The notes under the pieces: generated by a model
Database searches by the model: none
What the model saw: only the letters and a program-made list of their open reading frames with translations
Told to the model about the DNA's origin: nothing
In this document: positions 8,357 through 17,126 of the stretch, piece by piece
Numbering within the stretch: the first letter of the stretch is position 1
Layout: each line of letters begins with the position of its first letter
Translations under genes and position numbers: made by a program
NCBI GenBank assembly: GCA_002435365.1
Contig: DJMM01000002.1
Coordinates: 1-43,932 of the forward strand
DNA: 43,932 bases
Direction of reading: 5' to 3'
From: Ignavibacteriales bacterium UBA6490
Lineage (GTDB): Bacteria > Bacteroidota > Ignavibacteria > Ignavibacteriales > Ignavibacteriaceae

Positions 8357-11300
8357 TCAATAAATAACTACCAGCTTTCCTAGAGCGCTCCTTGAATATA
8401 CGCCGTCAGTAGTGTTGACAATTATTTTATACAAATATGTCCCATTGGCAATTTTATTACCATCTTCGTCTCTGCCGTCCCAATCAATTTTTACAAATCC
8501 CTCGTTGATGCCGTATCTTTCAATATTCCTGATCAGTCTTCCGGCAATTGTATATACTTTGATCTTTACATCAACTGATGTTTTTAAATTCTGCTGGAAA
8601 GTAAATACCGTATTCTCTCTGAACGGATTCGGATAATTATAAATATCACGGAGTTCAAGTCCATCTGAATTAATAACACTGAAATACTCAGTCTCCGATG
8701 AAAAATTATTAAATACATCCCATGCTTTTACATAGATTTTATAATCACCATCCGGCAAATCGGAAAACCGGTATCTTACCTGTCCTGATTTTCCTCCGGT
8801 ATCTTTATCACCAGTAAAGTAATTTGAAAAATCTATCGGCTCGCTTTGATTGTCATTTAAGACTCCTTCCAGGCGGTGACCTATCCCGGTGCCGGTTGTG
8901 TTCAAACCTGTTTCATCGCTCAGTTTAATAATCAACTCGGAATTCGGGTTTATGAGATATGCATTTCTGAATTCCGGGTTATCAAAGAATATTTCCAGTT
9001 CAGGTCCTTTCCCGTCATTCACCGCCGAAGAATCAGTACCGTTAATAAAAATATTCTGGGTGTAAGTAATCCCGTCAGTACCGTCATTATAAAAGTACAA
9101 TACAATCTTTCCATTGCGGTTCTCATAGGAAATATCCTTGGGGATTGTAAAATCAGCAGTGAATTTGCCGTTATTTATGGAAACCAATCCTCTGAATATC
9201 AGCCCTCCCTGCACCCTGATATCATAATTAACATCATTCAGCTTAACAAACCTGTAAGAGTCATATACCGAAATTATCCCTTCCCCATTATAACTATTCC
9301 AGTTAACAGAATCTTTTTTTATGGTCCCATCCAGGTGTACTTTTCCAAGAGCTTTTAATTCAACAGGCTGCACTGGATCCTTGCCGTTAACCGAATTGAT
9401 CTCTGCAGAATACTGAGGGAATGCAAGTCGCAGTGCAGGATCTCCGAAAATATGGTATTTCAGATCATTTGTATCGTACATACTGGTCCGCAGAAGCATA
9501 TAAACTTTACCGATAGTTATCGGAAACTCACCGGAATCTTTTTTTGTTTTAAACATCTTATCGAAGAATGTAAATGCAAGCTGCGAATTCTCGAATGCAT
9601 AAACAGGACGGGATGCAGTAAATCCGCCTATGGCCCCCGAGTTATCTTTAAGGATGAGCAATTCTGTACCGCTCTGGTCAGACGGATTATCAAAATATCC
9701 AAAATCACAGGTTGCGGCAACAAGGAAAAAGAGTTTCTCATTTTTCAGCATCGGTATGACTGTGCTGTTCTCAAAAACAACTTCATGAGTCCATAAACTT
9801 GGACTCCCGTGTCCGATAAAATTAAATAAAACTGTTCCTTTATTAATGGCTTCAACATATGCTTTTGTTACCGCAGGTTTTCTCCTTCCGGCACTGGTAA
9901 GTTCCACAGGATACAAGGACATATAGACCTTATTAATATCAAATGAGCTGGGAATCCTGTTTAATGCAATTTCCTCGGAGGGCACAATGTGAAGTGTACC
10001 TTCAAAATTCTTTGAGGTATAAGCATCGTCAGCAAGAAGAGTAACCAGATTCCGCCAGTCGCCTTTTCCCGATTCAGCTTCGTACTTTATTATTTTACTA
10101 ACAACTTTTTCCGCATCGCTTGTCGATTGAATATTAAGCCTGCCAATGGCAAGGTCTATTAAAATATCATTTCCCGAAACACGTACAAAGAAATCATCTG
10201 TCGGATATGAGAAAATATGGTGAATATTTCTCCACCAGGCATTACCAGGATGATAGACCTGGTACGTTGGTACAAAATTTTTCCCAAATCCTTCAATATT
10301 CTTGTAATCGTAATCGCCGTCACCGAATAGTACAACATATTCTGGTTTAGTTGTCCAATTGTCATATGCATACTTAATGAAATTTCTTATTGCCCCTACA
10401 TCCTTTAAACCACCGGAAAATTCATTATATATTTCATTTACATCTGCAATTACAGCTGACAACTTGTTCCTGCTGCCATTTTCCCGAAAATCTTTAAGCC
10501 GCAATGCCTGCTGCATAAAATTGCGGTGTGTTATAATTATATATTGAGCCTCAGGAAGCCCATGAACATTAGAGTTCCCGGCTTCAACTGCATTAACCGG
10601 ACTTTTATACTTAATTTCCCTGGCAGCAATATATTTCCCACCGCCGTATTTCTGTTCATCGGATCTGAATCTGAATTCGCCAAGACTGATCATCACCGGA
10701 TTAGTAATCAGCTTTACATTCGAGTAATCTGAAATATCGTATACCGCAAGATCACTGGAACCGGAAAAGTTGTTAAGCTGATATTCGATAGCTGCAGCAG
10801 TATCGGGGGCATAAAAAATCAATTCATCGTCAACAGCCGATAACGAACCCTCATACCTTATGTCAAAATAATCCATATATCCTTTTGACAGCAGCCCGCT
10901 GGCATCGAAAGTAAACTTAAGTATACTCCTGTTTTCCGGAAGATCCGAAGATATTGTCATTTTTCCATCAGTCGGATTTCCGGTAGTGTAATCCGGCTCG
11001 GTTACATAATTTGTACCATAAATATTCTTATTATAAATTGTATTCCCCTGCTCATCAACCTTCAGATTAACTGTTTTTGAATCGCTGTTAATAAATCTGA
11101 ATTCATAATCCACCGGAGTGCCTGAGATTCTCCAGTTAAGCTGGTTCATGTAAGTCCTGCTTTTTACGGTTTCATTGAATTCATCCCCCAGGAAAATTCT
11201 TCCGCTTCTAACAATATTTATCTTTTCATCTTCCAGGAATCTGAATGCTTTTGTCTTGGTCTGAATAATATCAGCTGAAAACTGACTGCCGTTTTTTGAC

Positions 11301-12346
11301 TCCATTCTTTTCCCGGCTGAACCGCCCGAAGTTATCCAGTAAAAATTTTCTTTGGAATAAGGATTGCTGCGTCTTTCAATTCGTCTTGTTAATGAATCAA
11401 ACTCCCAGAAGCTTGTACCTCTGCCGTAGAATATGATATAGTCACCCTCATCAAACCTGCCGTCCTCTTCACCTTTAACAAGAATTGCATTTTCGTTAAG
11501 ATCCAATGGAACATTAATAATAATATTTTCCGGAAGCGGTTTTCCGCTGTTATTATAAATTTTTATCGTCCTGGGATCTACAGAGGAAGGATCAATTCCC
11601 ATTGATGACAGCTGACTGCGATTAATTTTATAAATCCCTTCCTGCGGGGCTTCAAATTTAAACCACTTCCCTGCTGATAATACACTGTTGAACTGAGTTT
11701 TATAAATTTTATTTTGTGACTTAGACCAGTTTACCGCAGCCTCGTAATTTATAACTGAACCTTTCAGAAGTTCATCTTTTTTATTTACCACCGAAAAGTT
11801 CTGAGCATTAGAAAAATTAATTCTGAATATTATTTTTGTATATATTTTTATCTGCTGGATTCCGGGATCAAAATCGACAGGATATACAGCAATATTCTGA
11901 ACCGGCATTTCACGCAGATAACCGAATTCTGCAAAATCTACAAGATTTGAGTTGCTGTTTCCTGAATACTCATTGGTAAGTCGATATTCGGGAACCGCTA
12001 AACCATTTTCCTTTGATAAATGAGGTACTGGGATAACCATTCCGCTAATAACCTTATAAGTGCTTTGAAGAACTTCAATTGTGTTCCCTATCTCGGATGG
12101 CACACCTACGTTAAATATTTTGAAAGGAACTGAGGCTACTCCCGGTAAAGTGGGGTATTTCCCATCATTTAATTTAATGGAGTAAAACTTCTGATAGTCG
12201 ATAATTATTGAAGATGTGTCGATTAATGGTGTATACTCAATTATCAGGGAATTGTAATTGGAAGAAACAACAGTGATTTCCTTCTGGACAAAGGAAAAAG
12301 AAACTGAAGTAAGTATCAGAATTATTATAGAGATTTTTTTTAACAT
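8357..12346 (-). CDS. porU: PorU, T9SS sortase (C25 cysteine peptidase)
   Basis: A 1329-residue protein with signal peptide 1-19. It has a long N-terminal beta-rich region, then a C25 gingipain-like peptidase domain at about 598-985. The catalytic pair is visible: H846 in FIGHGS and C880 in AATCDFG. Near the C-terminus DIYNYPNPFREN (about 1237) opens a T9SS type A / FlgD-like domain that ends in KLVVIY. PorU is known to cleave the sorting domain of T9SS cargo at the cell surface and attach the product to anionic lipopolysaccharide. The length and the N-terminal region fit PorU better than a secreted gingipain, and porV follows directly. It is the first gene of the operon. A weak sigma70-like promoter lies upstream. 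Confidence 0.92.
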   Translation of the reverse strand: MLKKISIIILILTSVSFSFVQKEITVVSSNYNSLIIEYTPLIDTSSIIIDYQKFYSIKLNDGKYPTLPGVASVPFKIFNVGVPSEIGNTIEVLQSTYKVISGMVIPVPHLSKENGLAVPEYRLTNEYSGNSNSNLVDFAEFGYLREMPVQNIAVYPVDFDPGIQQIKIYTKIIFRINFSNAQNFSVVNKKDELLKGSVINYEAAVNWSKSQNKIYKTQFNSVLSAGKWFKFEAPQEGIYKINRSQLSSMGIDPSSVDPRTIKIYNNSGKPLPENIIINVPLDLNENAILVKGEEDGRFDEGDYIIFYGRGTSFWEFDSLTRRIERRSNPYSKENFYWITSGGSAGKRMESKNGSQFSADIIQTKTKAFRFLEDEKINIVRSGRIFLGDEFNETVKSRTYMNQLNWRISGTPVDYEFRFINSDSKTVNLKVDEQGNTIYNKNIYGTNYVTEPDYTTGNPTDGKMTISSDLPENRSILKFTFDASGLLSKGYMDYFDIRYEGSLSAVDDELIFYAPDTAAAIEYQLNNFSGSSDLAVYDISDYSNVKLITNPVMISLGEFRFRSDEQKYGGGKYIAAREIKYKSPVNAVEAGNSNVHGLPEAQYIIITHRNFMQQALRLKDFRENGSRNKLSAVIADVNEIYNEFSGGLKDVGAIRNFIKYAYDNWTTKPEYVVLFGDGDYDYKNIEGFGKNFVPTYQVYHPGNAWWRNIHHIFSYPTDDFFVRVSGNDILIDLAIGRLNIQSTSDAEKVVSKIIKYEAESGKGDWRNLVTLLADDAYTSKNFEGTLHIVPSEEIALNRIPSSFDINKVYMSLYPVELTSAGRRKPAVTKAYVEAINKGTVLFNFIGHGSPSLWTHEVVFENSTVIPMLKNEKLFFLVAATCDFGYFDNPSDQSGTELLILKDNSGAIGGFTASRPVYAFENSQLAFTFFDKMFKTKKDSGEFPITIGKVYMLLRTSMYDTNDLKYHIFGDPALRLAFPQYSAEINSVNGKDPVQPVELKALGKVHLDGTIKKDSVNWNSYNGEGIISVYDSYRFVKLNDVNYDIRVQGGLIFRGLVSINNGKFTADFTIPKDISYENRNGKIVLYFYNDGTDGITYTQNIFINGTDSSAVNDGKGPELEIFFDNPEFRNAYLINPNSELIIKLSDETGLNTTGTGIGHRLEGVLNDNQSEPIDFSNYFTGDKDTGGKSGQVRYRFSDLPDGDYKIYVKAWDVFNNFSSETEYFSVINSDGLELRDIYNYPNPFRENTVFTFQQNLKTSVDVKIKVYTIAGRLIRNIERYGINEGFVKIDWDGRDEDGNKIANGTYLYKIIVNTTDGVYSRSALGKLVVIY

Positions 12347-12390
12347 TAAGTTGAAATTCCCTAAAAATATGGTTCAGCATAATTAAAAAT

Positions 12391-12418
12391 GGTATAAAAA
12401 ATCTCTATATTTCTCCAA
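12391..12418 (-). promoter_or_regulatory. Possible sigma70-like promoter for the porU operon
   Basis: On the minus strand TTGGAG (12418-12413) is followed after 16 nt by TATACC (12396-12391), about 45 nt upstream of the porU start. The spacing and boxes are plausible but not strong, and the surrounding 155-bp gap (12347-12501) is AT-rich, so chance matches are likely. Nothing else was recognised in this gap. Confidence 0.3.
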
Positions 12419-12501
12419 GTTTGTGAATGGAAATTTAGTCAATCAATACATTACTAGTCAAGTCATTAAAAACTTTGTTTTTACCCTCTAAATTAAAGAA
12501 T

Positions 12502-13065
12502 TTACAATCCCAGCAGGGTTTTATTATTCTTCATAGCCTCAATGCAAAAACCGACATGCTGCTCGAGTGGAATTCCGAGCAATTCGGCCCCCTCTGAAAT
12601 TTCCTCACGGCTGACTGCCCTGGCAAATGCCTTATCCTTCATTTTCTTCAGGACTGATTTTACCTCAACTTCATCGATGCTTTTCGAGGGACGAACATAA
12701 GTAACGGCAGTTATAAAACCGGCCAGTTCATCGCAGGCATATAAGACTTTTTTTAACAATGTGTCCCGCGGCTCACCACTGTAATTGGCATGTGAGAGTA
12801 CAGTCTTAATAAATTCCTCACTGAATCCTTTCCCGCGCAATATGGCTGCACCTGCAAAAGGATGTTCATCTGCAGAAGGGTGTCTTTCATAGTCAAAATC
12901 ATGAAGCAGCGCAACATTTCCCCAGAATTCCTGATTTTCATCAAATTTTAAAGCATAGGCCTTTACACAGGATTCAACAGCAAAAGCATGTTTAAGCAGG
13001 CTGTCGCTCTGAGTATACTCATTAAGAATGGACAGACAATATCCACGATTCAATTCATCATTCAT
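12502..13065 (-). CDS. HD-domain phosphohydrolase
   Basis: A 187-residue cytoplasmic protein with the metal-binding pattern of the HD superfamily: H26 (LLKHAFAVE), H55-D56 (LLHDFDYER), H68 (HPFAG), H92 (LSHANY) and D112 (YACDELAGF). The set of ligands is typical of small HDIG-type hydrolases acting on nucleotides or other phosphoesters; the true substrate cannot be read from the sequence. Its ATG overlaps the nth stop codon by one base (TAATG on the minus strand, around 13065), so it is translationally coupled to endonuclease III. A role in nucleotide clean-up beside base-excision repair would be inference from that context. Confidence 0.82.
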   Translation of the reverse strand: MNDELNRGYCLSILNEYTQSDSLLKHAFAVESCVKAYALKFDENQEFWGNVALLHDFDYERHPSADEHPFAGAAILRGKGFSEEFIKTVLSHANYSGEPRDTLLKKVLYACDELAGFITAVTYVRPSKSIDEVEVKSVLKKMKDKAFARAVSREEISEGAELLGIPLEQHVGFCIEAMKNNKTLLGL

Positions 13066-13736
13066 TACATTTTTTCCTCTTTAGTTGACGAAGGATAGGG
13101 ACACAATTTATTCAAAACACAATCAGCACACTGTGGTCTCCGTGCTATGCAGATTTTCCTGCCGTGCAGAATAAGGAGATTTGATATTTTGACCCATTTA
13201 TCTTCGGGAAGAAGTTCTTTCCATTTGAATTCAATTTTTTCCGGGTCACGCGATTCAATAAAACCAAGAAGATTTGTGATTCTTAGTACATGTGTATCAA
13301 CCGCAACTGCTGGAATCCCAAACGCATTACCTGCAACAACAGATGCAGTTTTCCTGCCGACACCCGGTAGTCTGCTTAGTTCATCAAAGCTTTCCGGAAC
13401 TCTGGAATCGTGCTTTTCAACCAGAACTCTGCAGCAATTTTTTATGCTTTTAGTTTTCTGCTTATAAAATCCGGTGCTGAATATTTCCTTCTCAAGAATT
13501 TCATCAGGAATCGATAAAAAATCGGCTGGAAGCTTAAATTTCCTGAACAGGCCGGGAGTAACCTTATTTACTCTTTCATCAGTACACTGGGCTGAGAGTA
13601 TTGTAGCAATTAGAAGCTCGAAGGGATTATTAAAATACAGTGCACTTGTGGCTGCAGGGTATTCTTTTTCAAGAATCGAAAATATACGAAGTGCTCTTTT
13701 TTTTTCCATCTTTTCCATTCTGGAAGAGGTTATCAT
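13065..13736 (-). CDS. nth: Endonuclease III (DNA glycosylase/AP lyase)
   Basis: A 223-residue base-excision-repair enzyme that removes oxidised pyrimidines and nicks the abasic site. Visible features: helix-hairpin-helix LPGVGRKTA at 123-131 with catalytic Lys129, catalytic Asp147 in VDTHV, and a four-cysteine iron-sulfur motif C196-x6-C203-x2-C206-x5-C212 near the C-terminus. Length is usual for the family. The start is uncertain: Met1, Met7 and Met10 are all possible and none has a clear Shine-Dalgarno sequence. Met10 would still leave a complete protein. It is the first gene of a two-gene unit with the HD hydrolase. Confidence 0.95.
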   Translation of the reverse strand: MITSSRMEKMEKKRALRIFSILEKEYPAATSALYFNNPFELLIATILSAQCTDERVNKVTPGLFRKFKLPADFLSIPDEILEKEIFSTGFYKQKTKSIKNCCRVLVEKHDSRVPESFDELSRLPGVGRKTASVVAGNAFGIPAVAVDTHVLRITNLLGFIESRDPEKIEFKWKELLPEDKWVKISNLLILHGRKICIARRPQCADCVLNKLCPYPSSTKEEKM

Positions 13737-13787
13737 TATTAATCAGAAATTAATAAAAAAAGCGAACTTTTGTCCGCCTGGAATGTG

Positions 13788-13861
13788 TAGCGCGTACGGG
13801 ATTCGAACCCGTGATCTCCGCCTTGAGAGGGCGGCGTCCTAAGCCACTAGACGAACGCGCC
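13788..13861 (-). tRNA. tRNA-Glu (CUC)
   Basis: Read on the minus strand the 74 nt fold into a full cloverleaf. The acceptor GGCGCGT pairs with ACGCGCT (the first pair is G-U). The D arm runs GTCTAG..GGAC, the anticodon stem CCGCC/GGCGG holds loop CTCTCAA with anticodon CUC, and the T arm is ACGGG-TTCGAAT-CCCGT. The discriminator is A and CCA is not encoded. It reads GAG codons. It lies 37 nt after tRNA-Gln on the same strand, probably one transcript. Confidence 0.93.
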
Positions 13862-13898
13862 AGTGTAACTTTATGAGACTAAATGGAATGCCTATCTG

Positions 13899-13971
13899 CT
13901 GCCCCGTTAGGGCTCGAACCTAAACTTTTCTGATCCAGAGTCAGACGTGTTGCCAATTACACCACGGGGCA
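13899..13971 (-). tRNA. tRNA-Gln (CUG)
   Basis: On the minus strand the 73 nt fold as a cloverleaf: acceptor TGCCCCG pairs with CGGGGCA, anticodon stem TCTGA/TCAGA holds loop CTCTGGA with anticodon CUG, and the T arm is TTAGG-TTCGAGC-CCTAA. The unpaired-type U1-A72 end is typical of bacterial tRNA-Gln. Discriminator G, CCA not encoded. A glutaminyl-tRNA synthetase gene is present at 41737-43467. Confidence 0.93.
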
Positions 13972-13974
13972 ATA

Positions 13975-14003
13975 ACAAACTCTGTGATTTAATGAGAGTT
14001 TGT
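13975..14003. repeat. 9-bp inverted repeat just upstream of tRNA-Gln
   Basis: ACAAACTCT (13975-13983) and AGAGTTTGT (13995-14003) are perfect reverse complements separated by 11 nt. The structure sits 3 nt before the mature 5' end of tRNA-Gln, so it could be a leader hairpin in the tRNA precursor or an operator. No T-run follows on either strand, which argues against a simple terminator. Confidence 0.5.
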
Positions 14004-14369
14004 AAAAATTTTGACCTTAAAGTTATGGAATCGGTCTTAATAATGCAAATACGTCTTCCGGCTCATGAACAGTGATTATCTCTGATACGAAAAGGAATGT
14101 GAAAGACATTTTACAAGTTCTTAGAAAATTATTGCCAGTTTTGAATCTTAATTAATTCAAGTCGTCTACAACTACTTTTATATCTCTTCTATTATCCCCT
14201 TACCTTCTTAAAAATCGGCAACTAAGTAAGCGATAAGAGGAACACAAGGTAATTATTACCTGTTTCGGATTCTTATTTTTGATCATAATTTATTATTTCT
14301 GTAGATTATTTTTGTTCCTTTTTCTTTTGCTGTTGTTAATGTATTTTTAACAATCCAAATGTAGGTAAG
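14004..14369. other. Intergenic region before the NHL operon
   Basis: About 370 bp without a supportable gene. It contains a short dyad AGGTAA-TTA-TTACCT at 14247-14261 and a TAnnTTTG-type box (TATTTTTG, 14307-14314), 56 nt upstream of the NHL gene start. The nearest upstream TTTG (14278-14281) is 25 nt away, longer than the usual spacing, so the promoter call is weak. No Shine-Dalgarno sequence of note precedes 14370. Confidence 0.3.
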
Positions 14370-15197
14370 ATGAAAACCTTTTTTATATTTATTATAGTTG
14401 CCCTTAACATTCAACCGCAGAGTTTCACTGTTCAGAAGGTAATCGGCAACTTCAAAAATGCCAACTCATTTTATGTAAATCCGGCCGGATTTATATATGT
14501 ATCCTGTGTTAATGAAAATAAAATATATAAACTGGATACACTTGGCAATGTATTGAAGGATATCGGAGGTTACGGGTGGGATAATTCTGCATTCGATTTT
14601 CCGGCCGACATATTTGCCACTCCCCTGAACGTCTATGTAACCGACAAAAACAATCACCGTATCCAATGGTTCGATAAAAACCTGAATTATATTTCACAAC
14701 TCCAGACCAAGGACAACAGGGATGAAAAAGTCAGGTTTGGCTATCCATTGGGGTCGGCAGTATCTTCCCAGGGGGACTTCTATATTCTTGATTCCGATAA
14801 TAACCGGATCCTCAAATTCGATATGTTCGGAAATTTTTTAACTGAATTCGGCGGTCTGGATGCAGGCAGATTCAGAATCAGCAAACCTGTTGCACTGGCA
14901 CTTTCAGGTAATACAATATACATCCTGGACAGCAAAGGTAAAAGAGTTGTTGTTTTTGACCAGTTCGGCAATGGATTAAATTTAGTAATGCTTCAGGCAA
15001 AAGCCGATAATATATCCTCTGCAGGAAACAGAATTTTGCTGAATAACCGGTCTGAAATTTTCTATTTAGATCCTGGGACAGGTGGCTTAATCAAAGTGAA
15101 TACTGAGATCAAGGAAAATATAAGGGATGTATTCCTTTTCAATAAAAAAATGTTTGTGCTTACCCCTTCTGAAATATGCATCCTTGCAGAAGGATGA
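14370..15197 (+). CDS. NHL-repeat (six-bladed propeller) secreted protein
   Basis: A 275-residue protein with signal peptide 1-17 (MKTFFIFIIVALNIQPQ). The body is a series of NHL-type blades: DKNNHRIQWFDKNL, DSDNNRILKFDMFGNF, DSKGKRVVVFDQFGNG, each preceded by a hydrophobic strand (VYVTD, FYILD, IYILD). Such propellers normally bind proteins or ligands; no catalytic residues are evident. Predicted to be periplasmic or surface-exposed. The stop codon overlaps the next ATG (ATGA at 15194-15197), so it heads a four-gene plus-strand unit of membrane proteins. The role is unknown. Confidence 0.8.
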   Translation: MKTFFIFIIVALNIQPQSFTVQKVIGNFKNANSFYVNPAGFIYVSCVNENKIYKLDTLGNVLKDIGGYGWDNSAFDFPADIFATPLNVYVTDKNNHRIQWFDKNLNYISQLQTKDNRDEKVRFGYPLGSAVSSQGDFYILDSDNNRILKFDMFGNFLTEFGGLDAGRFRISKPVALALSGNTIYILDSKGKRVVVFDQFGNGLNLVMLQAKADNISSAGNRILLNNRSEIFYLDPGTGGLIKVNTEIKENIRDVFLFNKKMFVLTPSEICILAEG

Positions 15198-15640
15198 ATA
15201 GAATTATACTCAGAGTCATAATATTTTTCCTCCTTCTGCTGTGGTGTGTGGGATTTGCAAATCCAGTTTTTCTTGACAATGGCCATTCCCAATTGCTGCA
15301 CCTGGTTCTCTCCCCTTTTTATTCACCGGTCTGTCATCAGCATCTTGAAAAAACAATAACTTCATCTTCCGGTAATTTTCTGGTCTGTTCAAGATGTGCA
15401 GGTATTTATTTAGGTGCCCTTATCCCCGCTTTTATATATTTGTTCATAAAGGAGGTAAAACTGTTTTTTTTAATACCCGCTGTTCTAATTATGCTGGCGG
15501 ATATTTTTTTGGTAAATGCCGGAGTATACAGTTATTCAAAGACTGTTGCAATCTCGACAGGATTGTTTTTAGGTTTTACTGTCTTTCCGTATATTTTGTC
15601 AGCAATTGAAAAATCTTTATCTGAAAATGAAACAAAATAA
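15194..15640 (+). CDS. DUF2085 family membrane protein
   Basis: A 148-residue integral membrane protein. After the first transmembrane helix comes the DUF2085 signature: SPVCHQ at about residues 46-51 and CSRCAGIYLG about 20 residues later. The Cys/His cluster suggests metal binding, but the family function is not established. Two or three further hydrophobic helices follow. An upstream ATG at 15176 is in frame. I prefer 15194 because it forms an ATGA overlap with the NHL gene stop, though its AGAAGG sequence is directly adjacent rather than well spaced. Confidence 0.78.
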   Translation: MNRIILRVIIFFLLLLWCVGFANPVFLDNGHSQLLHLVLSPFYSPVCHQHLEKTITSSSGNFLVCSRCAGIYLGALIPAFIYLFIKEVKLFFLIPAVLIMLADIFLVNAGVYSYSKTVAISTGLFLGFTVFPYILSAIEKSLSENETK

Positions 15641-16133
15641 CTATTTTCTTCCATCCCTTCTGGCAGGATTTTCCGCCGGTGTTCTTTCATCTGTACCGGG
15701 CATAAAAAGCTTAAGTTGTTGCCTGCTTATACCTATCGCTGCATTTTTTGCCATATACCTTTTCCGAAAAGCAACCCAATCAGCAAACATTTTATTTTCT
15801 CAGGCTGCACTGACAGGTATTTTAACAGGGATATTTGCCGCATTCTTCAATACTGCTTTTGAAACCCTGATGGCTCTCATTACACACACCAATGAATTTG
15901 TGGAAACACTGCCCCAGACAGAAATAGCCATAAAAGAGTTAAACCTTGGCCCAATTTTCGATGCTACATTTGAGATAATGAAACAGATGAGCAGGGAGAT
16001 CCGTGAGACCGGTTTTTCATTTTTCTTTACAATCGGTATTCTTATAAGTAATCTTATTGTTTACACGGTATTTGCGTTTATCGGAGCCGTGGTTGCAAGA
16101 TTATATTTCAACAAGCGTTCGGAAAATATATGA
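15627..16133 (+). CDS. Unrecognised membrane protein, four or five helices
   Basis: A 168-residue protein with hydrophobic segments near 8-25, 30-45, 58-80 and 130-160, separated by a soluble loop (about 85-125) containing acidic and amphipathic stretches. The glycine-rich first and third helices recall DUF4199-type proteins in layout, but I do not recognise a specific family. A TTG codon in frame at 15606 is an alternative start; ATG 15627 is preferred although neither has a clear ribosome-binding site. It overlaps the DUF2085 gene by 14 bp and the next gene by 4 bp (ATGA), which supports it as a real coupled gene. Confidence 0.65.
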   Translation: MKQNNYFLPSLLAGFSAGVLSSVPGIKSLSCCLLIPIAAFFAIYLFRKATQSANILFSQAALTGILTGIFAAFFNTAFETLMALITHTNEFVETLPQTEIAIKELNLGPIFDATFEIMKQMSREIRETGFSFFFTIGILISNLIVYTVFAFIGAVVARLYFNKRSENI

Positions 16134-16432
16134 TCACTGCATTTATATTCTTCGTCCATCTCATTTTTGCTTTGATAGTATTCACTAAAAAATGGCAGGA
16201 TGAAAATACCACCTCTGCGTTTCTCAATCTCGGGCTGGTTGGAATATTATTTGCTGTAGGATGGTCAATTACCGGAATTATTGCAAAAGCCTTAATGGAT
16301 ACAGAGGGATTCGGGATTTATTTTGACAGGGATACTTTCTCTCTTGTGCTGCTTTCAATCGCAGAATATTTCTTCTACCGGTTGTATTACAAGGACCTGT
16401 TTATTACTGAAGACGGTAAGGAAAAACAATAA
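16130..16432 (+). CDS. Unrecognised small membrane protein
   Basis: A 100-residue protein with hydrophobic helices at about 2-18, 30-52 and 68-85 and a charged tail (EDGKEKQ). No family is recognised. The ATG overlaps the preceding stop (ATGA, 16130-16133), so it is coupled to the upstream membrane protein. Its last 29 bp overlap the 3' end of the convergent tonB-like gene. The overlap and the coupling make it likely to be real, but the product is hypothetical. Confidence 0.6.
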   Translation: MITAFIFFVHLIFALIVFTKKWQDENTTSAFLNLGLVGILFAVGWSITGIIAKALMDTEGFGIYFDRDTFSLVLLSIAEYFFYRLYYKDLFITEDGKEKQ

Positions 16433-17126
16433 CCGCTGTCTGTTCAAGCTGTTTCTGGCTTCCAGAGAGTTCTTCAAAACGCCATGTTCTTAATGAATTT
16501 ATAGCTGCATTTTCAAGGCGTGTATCAGCTTTTGTAAGCAGGTTCACATTTCCTACAGTACCATCTGGAAGGATAGTAAATTTCAAACGAATATCAATCT
16601 CTTTATAAACTCCGGAGGGATAATCGGGCAGTGAATAGCTGTAAATTTTCCTGGTACCCATTCCGCCCCAATCGATATCAAATCCGAAACTGCCGTCTCC
16701 TTCAGACTTGTTTCCCTGCCCTACCGTAGTTTTATCAGCAATATCAGCTTCGTTACTTTTAGTCTTTACCTCAGCAGCTGTTTCCTTCATTTTATCAGCA
16801 GGCTTAATTACATTTTCATCGGAAGTGGTTTTGGCCTTTGGAAGCTCAACCTCTTTTACTTCGTGCTTTGTCTCGACGGTCTTCGTTTCAACTTCCGGGG
16901 CAGACTGTTCCTGTATCTCATTTATTTGGGTGCCCACTGCACCTGAAGAACCTGTTTTCCCCGATGTTCCGAAAGATAATTCAATATACTCTCTGGATGG
17001 ATATGTTATGTTATAAGTAATTAACAACAGAATCAGCAATAGCAGGATATGCAGAATGACTGAGGTGAGATATGAAAATCTCCTGATTGTCCTGTATGAA
17101 AACAGATTCAGATCGATCATTCTCAA
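16404..17126 (-). CDS. TonB-family energy transducer
   Basis: A 240-residue protein. Residues 16-40 form the single N-terminal transmembrane helix (TSVILHILLLLILLLITYNI, with the conserved His of TonB helices). A charged, Glu/Lys-rich linker spans about 55-145. The C-terminal domain from about 155 (KIYSYSLPDYPSGVYKE, then VNLLTKADTRLENAAINSLR, TWRFEEL) is TonB_C. It transmits proton-motive-force energy from ExbB/ExbD to outer-membrane partners. Its ATG overlaps the exbD stop (ATGA). Last gene of the TPR-barrel-HU/SPOR-ExbB-ExbD unit, so its partner is likely to be the barrel at 20493-22082, which is inference. Confidence 0.88.
   Translation of the reverse strand: MRMIDLNLFSYRTIRRFSYLTSVILHILLLLILLLITYNITYPSREYIELSFGTSGKTGSSGAVGTQINEIQEQSAPEVETKTVETKHEVKEVELPKAKTTSDENVIKPADKMKETAAEVKTKSNEADIADKTTVGQGNKSEGDGSFGFDIDWGGMGTRKIYSYSLPDYPSGVYKEIDIRLKFTILPDGTVGNVNLLTKADTRLENAAINSLRTWRFEELSGSQKQLEQTAVIVFPYRLQ

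Noticed and set aside
8876..9358. 160-codon plus-strand ORF opposite porU
   Set aside because: Antisense shadow of the C-terminal part of porU; no signal peptide or recognisable domain.
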